Positions 8,218 to 15,691 of a DNA stretch of 42,659 nucleotides are shown one piece after another. The position numbers and the translations under genes are program-made. The DNA comes from Clostridia bacterium (GTDB lineage Bacteria; Bacillota; Clostridia; Christensenellales; Aristaeellaceae), in NCBI GenBank assembly GCA_900769075.1, contig CAAGFE010000082.1:1-42659 (forward strand). Direction: 5' to 3'. Below the pieces are notes generated by a model. The model had not been told where the DNA came from, ran no database searches, and worked only from the letters and a program-made list of their open reading frames with translations. Every line of letters begins with the position of its first letter. The stretch's first letter is position 1.

Positions 8218-9512
8218 TTGATCTCCTTGCCGAAGCGGATGGCGACAGAATTGGCATGGGCGTCCAGCCCCTCCTGCTGGGCCAGGAGGATCACCTGATC
8301 GGCGACCTTCTCCAATTCCGCCCGGGAACAGCAGATCAGGCTGGACTTTTTGACGAAATCATCCACCGACAGGGGCGAGAAGAACCGCGCCGTGCCGGAG
8401 GTCGGGAGCACATGGTTGGGGCCTGCGAGGTAATCCCCCAGGGGCTCGGGCGAGTAGTGCCCCAGGAAGATCGCGCCCGCGTTTTCAATCAGCGGAAGCA
8501 GTGCATAGGGGTCAGCCACGGACAGCTCGAGGTGCTCGGGAGCGATCTGGTTGGCAATGTCCGCGCAGTCTTGCAGGATCGGGGCCACCACGATGGTGCC
8601 GTAGGCGGAGAGGCTCTGTTCCACCACCTCCCGGCGGGGGAGGAGGGCCGTCTGCCGGGCCAGTTCGACGTCCACCGCGTCGGCGAGGGCGGCGCTGTCC
8701 GTCACCAGGATCGCCGCCGCCAGCGGGTCGTGCTCCGCCTGGCTGAGCAGGTCTGCCGCCACATAGCGGGGATTGGCCGTGTCATCCGCGATCACCAGCA
8801 CCTCGCTGGGGCCTGCCACCATGTCGATGCCCACATGCCCGAACACCTCGCGCTTGGCGTTGGCCACGTAGATGTTGCCCGGGCCGGTGATCTTGTCCAC
8901 CCGGGGGATGGACTCGGTGCCGAAGGCCAGCGCCGCCACTGCCTGGGCGCCGCCGACCTTGTAGATGCGGTCCACACCCGCGATGTCCGCCGCGACCAGC
9001 GCCAGGGGGTAGCTCACGCCGCCGTCCCTGCCGGGCGGGGTCACCATGATGATCTCCTTCACCCCGGCAACCCTGGCGGGCAGCACGTTCATCAGCACGG
9101 AGGAAGGATAGGCCGCCGTGCCGCCTGGAACATACACGCCCACGCGCCCCAGGGGCGTGATCTTCTGGCCCAGGCTGATCGCCGCGTCAAAGTTGATCCA
9201 GGTGTTCTGCTTCTGCCGCTCGTGGAAGGCGGTGATGCGCCGGGCGGCCTCGCGCATGGCGGAAAGCCATTCGGGGGAGGCGGCCTTGTAGGCCCGGTCG
9301 ATTTCGTCCCGGGTGACCAGCACGTTGTCCGCGCCAATGTCCGCATGGTCGAAGCGGGCGGTGTAGTCAAACAGGGCCGCGTCGCCCTCCTGGCGCACCC
9401 GGGCGACGATTTCCTTCACCCGGCGGGACACTTCCTCGTTTTGCAGCTGGGAGCGGTTCATCACCCGCGCCTTCAGCTCGGCGGCGTCGGTCATCTTCAA
9501 AATCGGGATCAT
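8214..9512 (-). CDS. hisD: HisD, histidinol dehydrogenase
   Basis: This zinc-dependent NAD enzyme oxidises L-histidinol to L-histidine in the last two steps. Its 432 residues match the family. Visible features are GVYVPGGTAAYPSSVLMN, the nucleotide/substrate region VDKITGPGNIYVANAKREVFG, GIDMVAGPSEVLVIAD, the zinc-site segment SQAEHDP and the catalytic IAPEHLEL. It follows hisG by three bases and overlaps hisB by four. Confidence 0.97.
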   Translation of the reverse strand: MIPILKMTDAAELKARVMNRSQLQNEEVSRRVKEIVARVRQEGDAALFDYTARFDHADIGADNVLVTRDEIDRAYKAASPEWLSAMREAARRITAFHERQKQNTWINFDAAISLGQKITPLGRVGVYVPGGTAAYPSSVLMNVLPARVAGVKEIIMVTPPGRDGGVSYPLALVAADIAGVDRIYKVGGAQAVAALAFGTESIPRVDKITGPGNIYVANAKREVFGHVGIDMVAGPSEVLVIADDTANPRYVAADLLSQAEHDPLAAAILVTDSAALADAVDVELARQTALLPRREVVEQSLSAYGTIVVAPILQDCADIANQIAPEHLELSVADPYALLPLIENAGAIFLGHYSPEPLGDYLAGPNHVLPTSGTARFFSPLSVDDFVKKSSLICCSRAELEKVADQVILLAQQEGLDAHANSVAIRFGKEIK

Positions 9513-9515
9513 GGC

Positions 9516-10166
9516 TTATTCCCCCTGTTTCATCTGTTCTACCAGCGCGCTCATGCCGTCGATGATCTGGCGGATGCGGTCGCGCTTGGTTTTCATGGAC
9601 ACCCGGTTGACGACCAGCCGGGCGGAGCAGTCGCAGACCTCCTCCAGCACGGTCAGCCCGTTGGCCCGGAGGGTCGAGCCGCTCTCCACGATGTCGAGAA
9701 TCACGTCGCTCAGCCCGATGACCGGCCCCAGCTCCACCGAGCCGTGGAGCTCGATGATCTCGATCGTCTGCCCCTTGCCGTCATAGTAGCTGCGGGCGAT
9801 GTTGGGGTATTTCGTTGCCACCCGGAAGGTGGCGCGGGTGGCGGAGGGACGCTGCTCGGCGTATCCGGCGATGCACAGCCTGCACCTGCCGAAGGTCAGA
9901 TCCAGCACCTCGTACAGGGGCCTGCCGGATTCCAGCAGCGTGTCCTTGCCCACCACGCCGAGATCCGCCACGCCGTGATCGACGTAGGTCGGCACGTCGC
10001 TGGGCTTGACGAGGATGAAGCGCACGTTGTTTGCCCTGTCCCACAAAACCAGCTGACGGCCGGGATTCCGCGGCTGGGAGCAGTCGATGCCCAGCTGCTC
10101 CAGCAGCGTGAAGGCCTGCTCCGCCAGCCGCCCCTTGGCCAGCGCGAAGGTGATGACCGGCTCCAT
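9516..10166 (-). CDS. hisG: HisG, ATP phosphoribosyltransferase catalytic subunit (short form)
   Basis: The protein joins ATP and PRPP, the first committed step of histidine synthesis. At 216 residues it is the short form, lacking the C-terminal regulatory domain, and so needs HisZ, which is encoded immediately upstream. The PRPP-binding loop is seen in DIVESGSTLRANGL, and the conserved N-terminal FALAKGRL is present. Its start overlaps the hisZ stop by one base (TGATG), implying coupled synthesis of the hetero-octameric partners. Allosteric histidine control would act through HisZ. Confidence 0.96.
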   Translation of the reverse strand: MEPVITFALAKGRLAEQAFTLLEQLGIDCSQPRNPGRQLVLWDRANNVRFILVKPSDVPTYVDHGVADLGVVGKDTLLESGRPLYEVLDLTFGRCRLCIAGYAEQRPSATRATFRVATKYPNIARSYYDGKGQTIEIIELHGSVELGPVIGLSDVILDIVESGSTLRANGLTVLEEVCDCSARLVVNRVSMKTKRDRIRQIIDGMSALVEQMKQGE

Positions 10167-11377
10167 CAGAACACCGCCTTTCCGTATTGGGCAATGCCCT
10201 CCGCCGTGATGTAAACAGCCGAGCGGGCGAGCTTCTCCTCCACCCGGCGGCGAAGGGCCTCGGTGGATGCGCCGTAGAGCATGGCCACCGTCACGCCCTT
10301 GCCCCGCTGGGCGCGGGCGTAGGCGATGGCAGCCTGCCTGCAGCCAGGCGCGAAGGCCAGCACCACGTCCGGCACAGGGGCGGCAAATTCAGCCCCCTGG
10401 CGCTCCAGGGCGATCAGGAGCAGCTTCATGCTCAGCGCGAAGCCGGTGGCGGGCAGCGCTCTGCCGAAGCGGGCAGGCAGGCCGTCGTAGCGTCCGCCGG
10501 AGAGCAGGGGCTGACCCAGCTCTGCCGCCAGGCCGCGGAAAATCGTGCCGGAATAATAATTGGCCTGATGGGCCATGCTCAGGTCGATACTCATGTACCT
10601 GGCGCAGCCGTATTCATCCAGGATGCGCAGCAGCGCGCGCAGATTTGCGATGGCGCTCAGGCACAGGGGATGCCGGGTGAGGGTTTCCGCCTCCTCCAGC
10701 ACGGAGGCGTCCCCGTAAAGCCGGGGCAGACGCATCAGCCGGGCCGTCACGTCCTCGGAGATGGACAGCTTGTCCAGATAGAGCTGCATGTCCAGGGTGT
10801 TCTTGCGCTCGATCATCCCGCGGACGACGGCGCTCTGTTCCTTTGTCAGTCCGGCTTCCTGGAGAAAGCCCGCCACGAACTGGGCCTGTCCCAGCTCCAC
10901 CTGGAAATCCCGCAGCCCGGCTTCCTCCAGCGAGGTCACCGCCAGCGCGATCACCTCCGCGTCCGCCTCCGGGGAAGCCTCGCCCATCAGCTCCACGCCG
11001 CACTGGGTTTCCTCGCAAAGCAGGGAGGAGGTGTCCGTGAGCGTTTTGGTGGCGGACTGCAGATAGCAAAGCCGCAGGGGCAGGGGAGCGTCCGCCAGCC
11101 GTCCGCCAGCCATGCGCGCCGCCGGAATGGTGGAATCCGGGCGGACGGCGAGGATGCGTCCGGCGCTGTCGAAGGTTTTCCACACGTCCTCGGGCCGGTA
11201 GCCCCAGGTGCGGTCATCCAGCGCGTCGTAGTACTCCAGGATGGGCGTTTCGACCTCCTGGTAGCCCTGGAGGGTGAACAGACGGCGCAGCAGCCCCTCC
11301 AGGCGGCGCTTGCGGGCGCACTCGCCGGGCAGGGTGTCCTGCATTCCGCTGGGGATTTGAAGCCTTCGCTGGGCCAT
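10166..11377 (-). CDS. hisZ: HisZ, ATP phosphoribosyltransferase regulatory subunit
   Basis: This is a catalytically inactive paralogue of histidyl-tRNA synthetase that activates short HisG and carries histidine feedback inhibition. Its 403 residues begin with a class II synthetase-like core (GYQEVETPILEYYD; RPDSTIPAARM; SGGRYDGLPARFG), followed by a C-terminal alpha/beta part. It lacks the full HisRS anticodon module and pairs with short hisG, which argues against HisRS itself. It is the first gene of the operon, with AAGGAGG before the ATG and a perfect promoter about 55 bases upstream. The leader is too short for a T-box. Confidence 0.94.
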   Translation of the reverse strand: MAQRRLQIPSGMQDTLPGECARKRRLEGLLRRLFTLQGYQEVETPILEYYDALDDRTWGYRPEDVWKTFDSAGRILAVRPDSTIPAARMAGGRLADAPLPLRLCYLQSATKTLTDTSSLLCEETQCGVELMGEASPEADAEVIALAVTSLEEAGLRDFQVELGQAQFVAGFLQEAGLTKEQSAVVRGMIERKNTLDMQLYLDKLSISEDVTARLMRLPRLYGDASVLEEAETLTRHPLCLSAIANLRALLRILDEYGCARYMSIDLSMAHQANYYSGTIFRGLAAELGQPLLSGGRYDGLPARFGRALPATGFALSMKLLLIALERQGAEFAAPVPDVVLAFAPGCRQAAIAYARAQRGKGVTVAMLYGASTEALRRRVEEKLARSAVYITAEGIAQYGKAVF

Positions 11378-11432
11378 GGGGACCTCCTTGAATACGCTGC
11401 TGATTTAGCGCGATAAAGTGTTAATGCGGTGA

Positions 11433-11461
11433 ATTATAGCATGTACGATGTGGATTGTCAA
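11433..11461 (-). promoter_or_regulatory. Consensus promoter of the his operon
   Basis: On the minus strand TTGACA, a 17-base spacer and TATAAT match the sigma-A consensus at every position, with an extended -10 TG. Transcription would start near 11426, leaving a leader of about 48 bases with no room for a T-box or attenuator. Regulation, if any, would need a repressor or HisZ feedback. Confidence 0.9.
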
Positions 11462-11556
11462 GGGATATTGTGAAGAAATTCGCAAGGAATTTCCCTACAT
11501 CTGCTATACCACGCAAACAGGGCCCTTTCAACCAAAGTACACCGAAAGCACAACAC

Positions 11557-11586
11557 AAAAAAAGCCCCGCACCGGTGGGGTGCGAG
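11557..11586 (-). terminator. Intrinsic terminator after the 171-residue membrane protein gene
   Basis: On the minus strand a GC-rich stem (CGCACC against GGTGCG, with alternative CCCC/GGGG pairing) is followed by TTTTTTT. It lies just after the stop of the gene at 11595-12110 and before the his promoter. Confidence 0.8.
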
Positions 11587-11594
11587 GCGGTGAG

Positions 11595-12110
11595 TCAGGG
11601 CATGCCGATGATGCTTTGAATGATGGACAAAGCCTCCGTGAGGGGCGCGGTGCTGATAGCGTCTGCATGATCCTGCACGACGACAATGACCAGGGGGCCC
11701 TGGCTGCCCACGAAGGACATCAGGTACTTCCCGGAATCGGACAGAGAAGCCAGCAGATCAGACTTGCCGAAATATTTTCCCTGCCAATCAGGCGCGGCAG
11801 CCAGCACATCTTCAGGCGCGGCGCCGGATTCCAGGGTGATCATGATGCTTAGGCCGCTGTCATTTGCATAGTCCAGGACAGAAACGACGCCCAAGCTCTC
11901 GGCGCGGGTAAAGGGCCCGTGGGGCTCGCAGAGCTGCTCCAGGTTGGCGGCAATGTGGGCCATCATTTCCGGGGAGGGCAGTTCTGCGGGCGGCTCGATA
12001 ACACCCTGGGTATACTGGGACATGATGAGGAGATTTGCAGCGAGGCCGATGATGAAAAAGAGGGCAACCAAAGCGGTGATCAGCGGCCACTTGCGTTTTT
12101 TCCGGAGCAT
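11595..12110 (-). CDS. Membrane-anchored protein of unknown function
   Basis: This 171-residue protein has a basic start, one membrane helix (about residues 9-30) and an extracytoplasmic domain without motifs that I recognise. The domain alternates helices and strands, with LPSPEMMAHIAANLEQL and a hydrophobic strand GPLVIVVVQDHAD. It follows lepB by 47 bases, with a hairpin between them, and has a good ribosome-binding site (AGGAGGAAGTC). It may be co-transcribed with lepB. I assign no function. Confidence 0.8.
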   Translation of the reverse strand: MLRKKRKWPLITALVALFFIIGLAANLLIMSQYTQGVIEPPAELPSPEMMAHIAANLEQLCEPHGPFTRAESLGVVSVLDYANDSGLSIMITLESGAAPEDVLAAAPDWQGKYFGKSDLLASLSDSGKYLMSFVGSQGPLVIVVVQDHADAISTAPLTEALSIIQSIIGMP

Positions 12111-12124
12111 GACTTCCTCCTGAA

Positions 12125-12149
12125 AAAGGACAGGCCGTGCCTGTCCTTT
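12125..12149 (-). terminator. Hairpin terminator after lepB
   Basis: A perfect 10-bp stem (AAAGGACAGG, loop CCGTG, inverse CCTGTCCTTT) runs into TT on the minus strand. Its core GGACAGG...CCTGTCC recurs in the hairpin at 15149-15166. It may be a partial terminator that sets lower expression of the next gene. Confidence 0.65.
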
Positions 12150-12157
12150 CTGAATCC

Positions 12158-13147
12158 TTATTTGCGCAGATCAGACATGCGGAGTGCCCCTGCTTCATAG
12201 TCCAGGGAGGAGGGAATGCGGTGCCAGATCACGCTTTCCACCTTGCCCACGATCATGTCGCGGGTCACGGGGCCCACGATGCTGCTGCGGCAATCGTGGG
12301 AATTGTTGCGGTTGTCGCCCATGAGGAAATAGTGATCCTCGGAAACGGTGAAGGTCTTGCCGTTCCAGGCGTTCAGCAGCAGGGCCGCCCAGTTGCTGGC
12401 ATTGCGGCCGTTGACGTACATGTAGTAGTCGTGGATTTCAAAGGTATCGCCGGTTTCGGGCAGGGTATAGGTCTTGCCGCCGTCCATCAGCTGGTGCAGC
12501 ACGACGCTCAGATACTGGCCGACCTGCACCTGTTCCTCGCCGTTGAAATACACCTTGCCGTCCCGGATGCTGATGGTATCGCCCTGGGCGGGGATGGTCA
12601 TCAGCGCCATGTCGCTGCGCATGTCCTGATAGAGGAAGACCTCCTCATAGCCCACGCCGTTGACGTACAGCTTGCCGCCGCGGATCTCCACCGTATCCCC
12701 GGGAAGGCCCACCAGACGCTTGACGAAGTTGATGCGGGAACCGTTCGCGTTCAGCCGGCCGGGGTAGTTGCACACCACCACGTCAAAGCGCTGGGGATCC
12801 CCGCCGACGGGGAAGTAGGTGCCGATGCCGGTGAAGGGGATGCCGAAGAAGGAGGAGCCGTAATCCAGCTTGGAAACAATCATCAGCTCGCCGTCGTGGA
12901 GGGTCGGGAACATGCTGTTGCCATCCACCTGCACGGGCTCAAAGATGAACATACGGATCAGGAAGGCCAGCAGGAAAGCCACAACCAGGGTCACACCCCA
13001 CTCGATGATCTCCTGCTTGAGGGGCTTCTTGACCTTTTCAGGCTTGGGCTGCTTGACCCACCAGGAGGGCAGGAAGCGGCTCTTCTTGGGGGCCTGCTTC
13101 TGCTCGGGCCCGGCGGCTTCCGCCTGCACATTCTCGATGTCGGACAT
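12158..13147 (-). CDS. lepB: Type I signal peptidase with N-terminal extension and triplicated strand module
   Basis: This S26 serine/lysine protease removes signal peptides from exported proteins. The catalytic Ser78 is in GNSMFPTL, the general base Lys143 is in FVKRLVGLPGD, and box E is GDNRNNSHDCRS (277-288, with Cys where Ser is usual). The start is the ATG at 13147, after AAAGGATG. A basic, proline-rich cytosolic stretch of about 48 residues precedes one membrane helix (about 50-68). At 329 residues it is far longer than typical Firmicute SipS-type enzymes. The extra length comes mainly from three copies of a GDTxxIxxxxxYxNG unit at 150-164, 189-203 and 233-247, where one is normal. Confidence 0.94.
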   Translation of the reverse strand: MSDIENVQAEAAGPEQKQAPKKSRFLPSWWVKQPKPEKVKKPLKQEIIEWGVTLVVAFLLAFLIRMFIFEPVQVDGNSMFPTLHDGELMIVSKLDYGSSFFGIPFTGIGTYFPVGGDPQRFDVVVCNYPGRLNANGSRINFVKRLVGLPGDTVEIRGGKLYVNGVGYEEVFLYQDMRSDMALMTIPAQGDTISIRDGKVYFNGEEQVQVGQYLSVVLHQLMDGGKTYTLPETGDTFEIHDYYMYVNGRNASNWAALLLNAWNGKTFTVSEDHYFLMGDNRNNSHDCRSSIVGPVTRDMIVGKVESVIWHRIPSSLDYEAGALRMSDLRK

Positions 13148-13267
13148 GGGGAGTACCATCCTTTCGTTTGTGATGCGCCTGATGCGCGGCGCACGGTTCA
13201 CCAGAATGAACGAATCGGCAGGGCAAAAGCCTGCATGCCATCATCTGTATGCACCGGACGGAGGGGC

Positions 13268-14089
13268 TCAGGCGTCACCGTTGAGCCAGAACGCAGGCTT
13301 GATGTGGGCCGTTTCATGCTCGGCGTCCATATCCAGCACCATCAGGCTCTTTTCGCCGGTGATGCGCTTCTTCAGGGGCTTGGCGGTGGACATCACGAAA
13401 GCCATGCCGACCACCTCCACGCCGAATTCCCGCATCAGGTCCACCATGCCCTTGGCGGTGCCGCCGCCCTTGAGGAAGTCGTCCACGATCAGGCACTTCT
13501 GCCCTTCCCTGACGCTGCGGCGGGAGAGGCTCATCGTTTCGATGCTGCCGGAGCCGGAAACGTAGTTGATGTTGACCGCGCTGCCCTCATAGACCTTGGA
13601 GGAGCGGCGGGCGATCACCAGCGGGACGCCCAGGGCGTTGGCGGTGGCAAAGGCCACAGGGATGCCCTTGGTTTCCATCGTCAGCACGAAATCGGGGGCC
13701 TGGCTGTAATACTCGGTGGCCATGATCTCGCCCATCCGGTTGGTGATGGCGGGATCGGAGAGGATATCGGAGTAATAGAGGAAGCCGCCGGGCAGCACGC
13801 GGTCGCTGCCAGCCAGCATCTGGCACAGCTCGCCCACGAACCTGCGCGCATCGGGCCGCTTCACCTTCGCGCGGTAGCGAACGCCGCCGGCGGAACCGGT
13901 CACCGTTTCCAATTCACCCAGGCCGAACTGGTTCACCACCTCCCGCAGGATGTCGATATCCTCGCTCATGGTGGATTTGGCGGTGCCGAACATGTCGCAG
14001 AAATAGCTCAGGGTAAAGATGCGGTTGGGCGCGGCGGAGAGAATCTTCATGATGGCGCTCATGCGCTCATTGCGGCGGATCTTTTCCAC
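13268..14089 (-). CDS. purR: PurR-type purine operon repressor
   Basis: The protein resembles B. subtilis PurR: an N-terminal winged helix (SAKSTMSEDI-like segment TAKSTMSEDIDILREVV) is followed by a phosphoribosyltransferase-fold effector domain with the PRPP loop CLIVDDFLKGGGTAKG. It binds Pur boxes, and PRPP releases it. The start is set at a GTG (14089) preceded by GAAGGAG, giving EKIRRNERM, which aligns with the KFRRSGRL start of the Bacillus protein; an ATG at 14182 would add 31 unrelated residues. Its promoter overlaps a Pur box, which suggests autoregulation. No purine genes lie in the window. lepB follows 120 bases downstream. Confidence 0.92.
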   Translation of the reverse strand: MEKIRRNERMSAIMKILSAAPNRIFTLSYFCDMFGTAKSTMSEDIDILREVVNQFGLGELETVTGSAGGVRYRAKVKRPDARRFVGELCQMLAGSDRVLPGGFLYYSDILSDPAITNRMGEIMATEYYSQAPDFVLTMETKGIPVAFATANALGVPLVIARRSSKVYEGSAVNINYVSGSGSIETMSLSRRSVREGQKCLIVDDFLKGGGTAKGMVDLMREFGVEVVGMAFVMSTAKPLKKRITGEKSLMVLDMDAEHETAHIKPAFWLNGDA

Positions 14090-14130
14090 GGTATTGATGC
14101 TCCTTCGTCGAGGCTGGACTGGATTTGGGC

Positions 14131-14150
14131 CGCAGGACAGGCATCCTGCG
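14131..14150 (-). other. Hairpin in the purR leader
   Basis: CGCAGGA and TCCTGCG form a perfect 7-bp stem around CAGGCA in the untranslated leader between the promoter and the GTG start. Its role is unknown. Confidence 0.45.
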
Positions 14151-14154
14151 AGAG

Positions 14155-14167
14155 ATACCCGAACATT
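14155..14167 (+). promoter_or_regulatory. Pur box on the purR promoter
   Basis: ATACCCGAACATT matches the B. subtilis Pur box AWWWCCGAACWWT at 12 of 13 positions and overlaps the -10 of the purR promoter. A weaker inverted copy, AATGTTCGTCTTT, matches 11 of 13 at 14209-14221. Its distance is 41 bases rather than the 16-17 typical of Bacillus. Confidence 0.65.
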
Positions 14168-14193
14168 ATAGCATATATCCACGAATTATGGAA
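14165..14193 (-). promoter_or_regulatory. purR promoter
   Basis: On the minus strand TATAAT with an extended TG stands at 14165-14170, and a weak -35 (TTCCAT) lies 17 bases upstream. The weak -35 and overlapping Pur box fit a repressible promoter. Confidence 0.65.
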
Positions 14194-14265
14194 GCCCTAA
14201 AATGAAATAATGTTCGTCTTTTGTGTGTCTTTTTTTGTCAGTCTGTCCGCAGGGGACGGAACACC

Positions 14266-15024
14266 TTACGCATTGGGAAGGGCTGTTTCCAGCACCTCCA
14301 GCACGAACTGGCGGATCTCCGGCGCGGCCAGCGGCCAGCGCAGCGCGGCGCAGCGGGCCAGATGCTCGTCGGGGAGGGACATCATCAGGTCGATGGTGGG
14401 GGATACCGGGTCATCGGTGAGGGTGAGCAGCCAGTCATCCAGCCCGCACTGGCGGACGGATTCTGTGTCCCTGGCCTCGGGCATGGGCAGGGCGGGGTCA
14501 TAATCCGCCGTAAGGTGGGCCAGCACGGTGGAATAGGTCACCTGGACGCAGCCGCGCCAGCGCTCGGGCAGGAGGGTGAAGCACCTCCCGGCGGGCAGGT
14601 AGAGCATCAGCTCCATGAGGGTGGCGGCCTTGTCCAGCAAACGCAGGTGGATGACCGTGCGGCCGTCCGGCAGGGTAAAGGATTCCGCCGGGGCCATCTG
14701 CTCGGCGGCGAAGCGTTCGCGCCAGCTTCCGGCCCGCTCGTCGATCAGGCTGCGGCGGCTGGCGGGGATGCGCTTTTCAAAGCTGCGCAGGATATAATCG
14801 CCCTCGCCCGTGATCTCGATCAGGTTCCCCAGGGGATGGGCCCGCTGGCTGATCTGGCCCTGGTTCTCCATGTCGCTCAGGGCCAGCTGCATGGTGATGT
14901 AGTTCATCAGGTCGGCCTCCGCCATGGCCTGGAGCAGCTGCATGGCGGTCACCGGGCCGAGGCTGCGGAGGGTATAGAGGATCAGCAGCCGGTTTTCCGT
15001 TTCGGGGATGTGTTTGCGTTCCAT
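14266..15024 (-). CDS. DUF4364-family winged-helix protein
   Basis: The opening (ENRLLILYTLRSLGPVTAMQLLQ...LMNYITMQLALSDMENQG) matches DUF4364, a Firmicute family with an N-terminal winged helix thought to regulate transcription. The remaining 170 residues form a second domain with conserved-looking strands around GRCFTLLPERW. The start is the second ATG (15024), since AGGAG lies nine bases before it and too near the first. It follows the HPr-like gene, with a terminator between. No target can be inferred. Confidence 0.8.
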   Translation of the reverse strand: MERKHIPETENRLLILYTLRSLGPVTAMQLLQAMAEADLMNYITMQLALSDMENQGQISQRAHPLGNLIEITGEGDYILRSFEKRIPASRRSLIDERAGSWRERFAAEQMAPAESFTLPDGRTVIHLRLLDKAATLMELMLYLPAGRCFTLLPERWRGCVQVTYSTVLAHLTADYDPALPMPEARDTESVRQCGLDDWLLTLTDDPVSPTIDLMMSLPDEHLARCAALRWPLAAPEIRQFVLEVLETALPNA

Positions 15025-15097
15025 CGTCATACGCTCCTGACTTATTCTTGCCCGGATATATTGGACGCGTCGGGGCGGATTCCTGCCGGGGCATAGG

Positions 15098-15127
15098 AAA
15101 AACCCCTCCGGCCTTGCGGCGAAGGGG
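15098..15127 (-). terminator. Intrinsic terminator after the HPr-like gene
   Basis: On the minus strand a C-rich stem (CCCCTTCG against CGGAGGGG) is followed by TTTTT. It separates the HPr-like gene from the DUF4364 gene. Confidence 0.75.
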
Positions 15128-15148
15128 GTGGACGTTCATGTAGCATGC

Positions 15149-15166
15149 GGACAGGAAATCCTGTCC
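15149..15166. repeat. Perfect GGACAGGA/TCCTGTCC hairpin
   Basis: An 8-bp perfect inverted repeat with a 2-nt loop lies just after the HPr-like stop codon. It shares its core with the hairpin after lepB, so it may belong to a dispersed palindromic family. Confidence 0.55.
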
Positions 15167-15179
15167 TACTGCGCGGGCC

Positions 15180-15407
15180 TTACGCGATGAAGGGCTTGAT
15201 CTCGTTGAGCAGATCTTCGCAATCGTCGCAGTAGATCTCCATGGTGACGGGCTTGGACCAATCCAGGGAGAAGATGCCCAGGATGGACTTGGCGTCAACC
15301 ACGTGGCGGCCGGAGCGCAGGTCCATGTCGTAGGGGTATGCACCAACGATCTGCACGAACTTCGCACCGTCGGTCATCAGGTTCAGCTTAATGTTTACAG
15401 ACCTCAT
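15180..15407 (-). CDS. HPr-like protein lacking the phosphorylatable histidine
   Basis: This 75-residue protein keeps the second half of the PTS phosphocarrier HPr, including the regulatory-serine region K40-S-I-L-G-I-F-S-L (compare KSIMGVMSL in B. subtilis). The GIHARPA loop with the active-site His is gone: the segment between DGAKF and VGAYPYD is about five residues shorter. It cannot be a sugar-PTS carrier and is probably regulatory, for example a partner of HPr kinase or CcpA, although neither is in the window. The start is at 15407 behind GGAGGTG. It has its own promoter and a downstream terminator. Confidence 0.8.
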   Translation of the reverse strand: MRSVNIKLNLMTDGAKFVQIVGAYPYDMDLRSGRHVVDAKSILGIFSLDWSKPVTMEIYCDDCEDLLNEIKPFIA

Positions 15408-15439
15408 TGTAATAGCACCTCCGTGTCGTCTTGGTACCT

Positions 15440-15468
15440 TCCGGTACGCAGATAATATACCATGTTTG
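15440..15468 (-). promoter_or_regulatory. Promoter of the HPr-like gene (approximate)
   Basis: On the minus strand TTGCAT, a 17-base spacer and TATATT with an extended TG are seen; boundaries may be off by a few bases. Downstream, GTACC-TTCC-GGTAC could form a small leader hairpin. Confidence 0.55.
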
Positions 15469-15633
15469 GCGGGAGAATGCAAGGGGAGGCGCGGACATTA
15501 TTTTTGCAGGATGTGGAGAATTCCACCCAAAGAAAAGTGCCGGTTTTGGCGGTTTTGGCGGGATGCCTCAAAGTTTTTTTGCCGGGAGCGTTCCGGCTCG
15601 CTTTCCGCAGGATTCGGCAGATTGCCCATTCCC

Positions 15634-15658
15634 TTTTTCGCCAAGGGATGGTATAATA
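15634..15658 (+). promoter_or_regulatory. Extended -10 promoter of recD2 (approximate)
   Basis: ATGGTATAAT stands about 35 bases before the recD2 start; the -35 (TTCCCT-like) is weak. The remaining gap of about 280 bases to the divergent HPr-like gene holds repeated GGTTTTGGCGG runs but nothing else I can name. Confidence 0.5.
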
Positions 15659-15691
15659 ACCTGATTCCAGCCATGAAGGGGGGCACCGCCC

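Noticed and set aside
10166..11377. Histidyl-tRNA synthetase
   Set aside because: Its position before short hisG, its length and the lack of a full anticodon-binding module indicate HisZ.
11378..11594. T-box or histidine leader before hisZ
   Set aside because: The consensus promoter leaves only about 48 bases of leader, with no T-box motif, His-codon peptide or attenuator stem.
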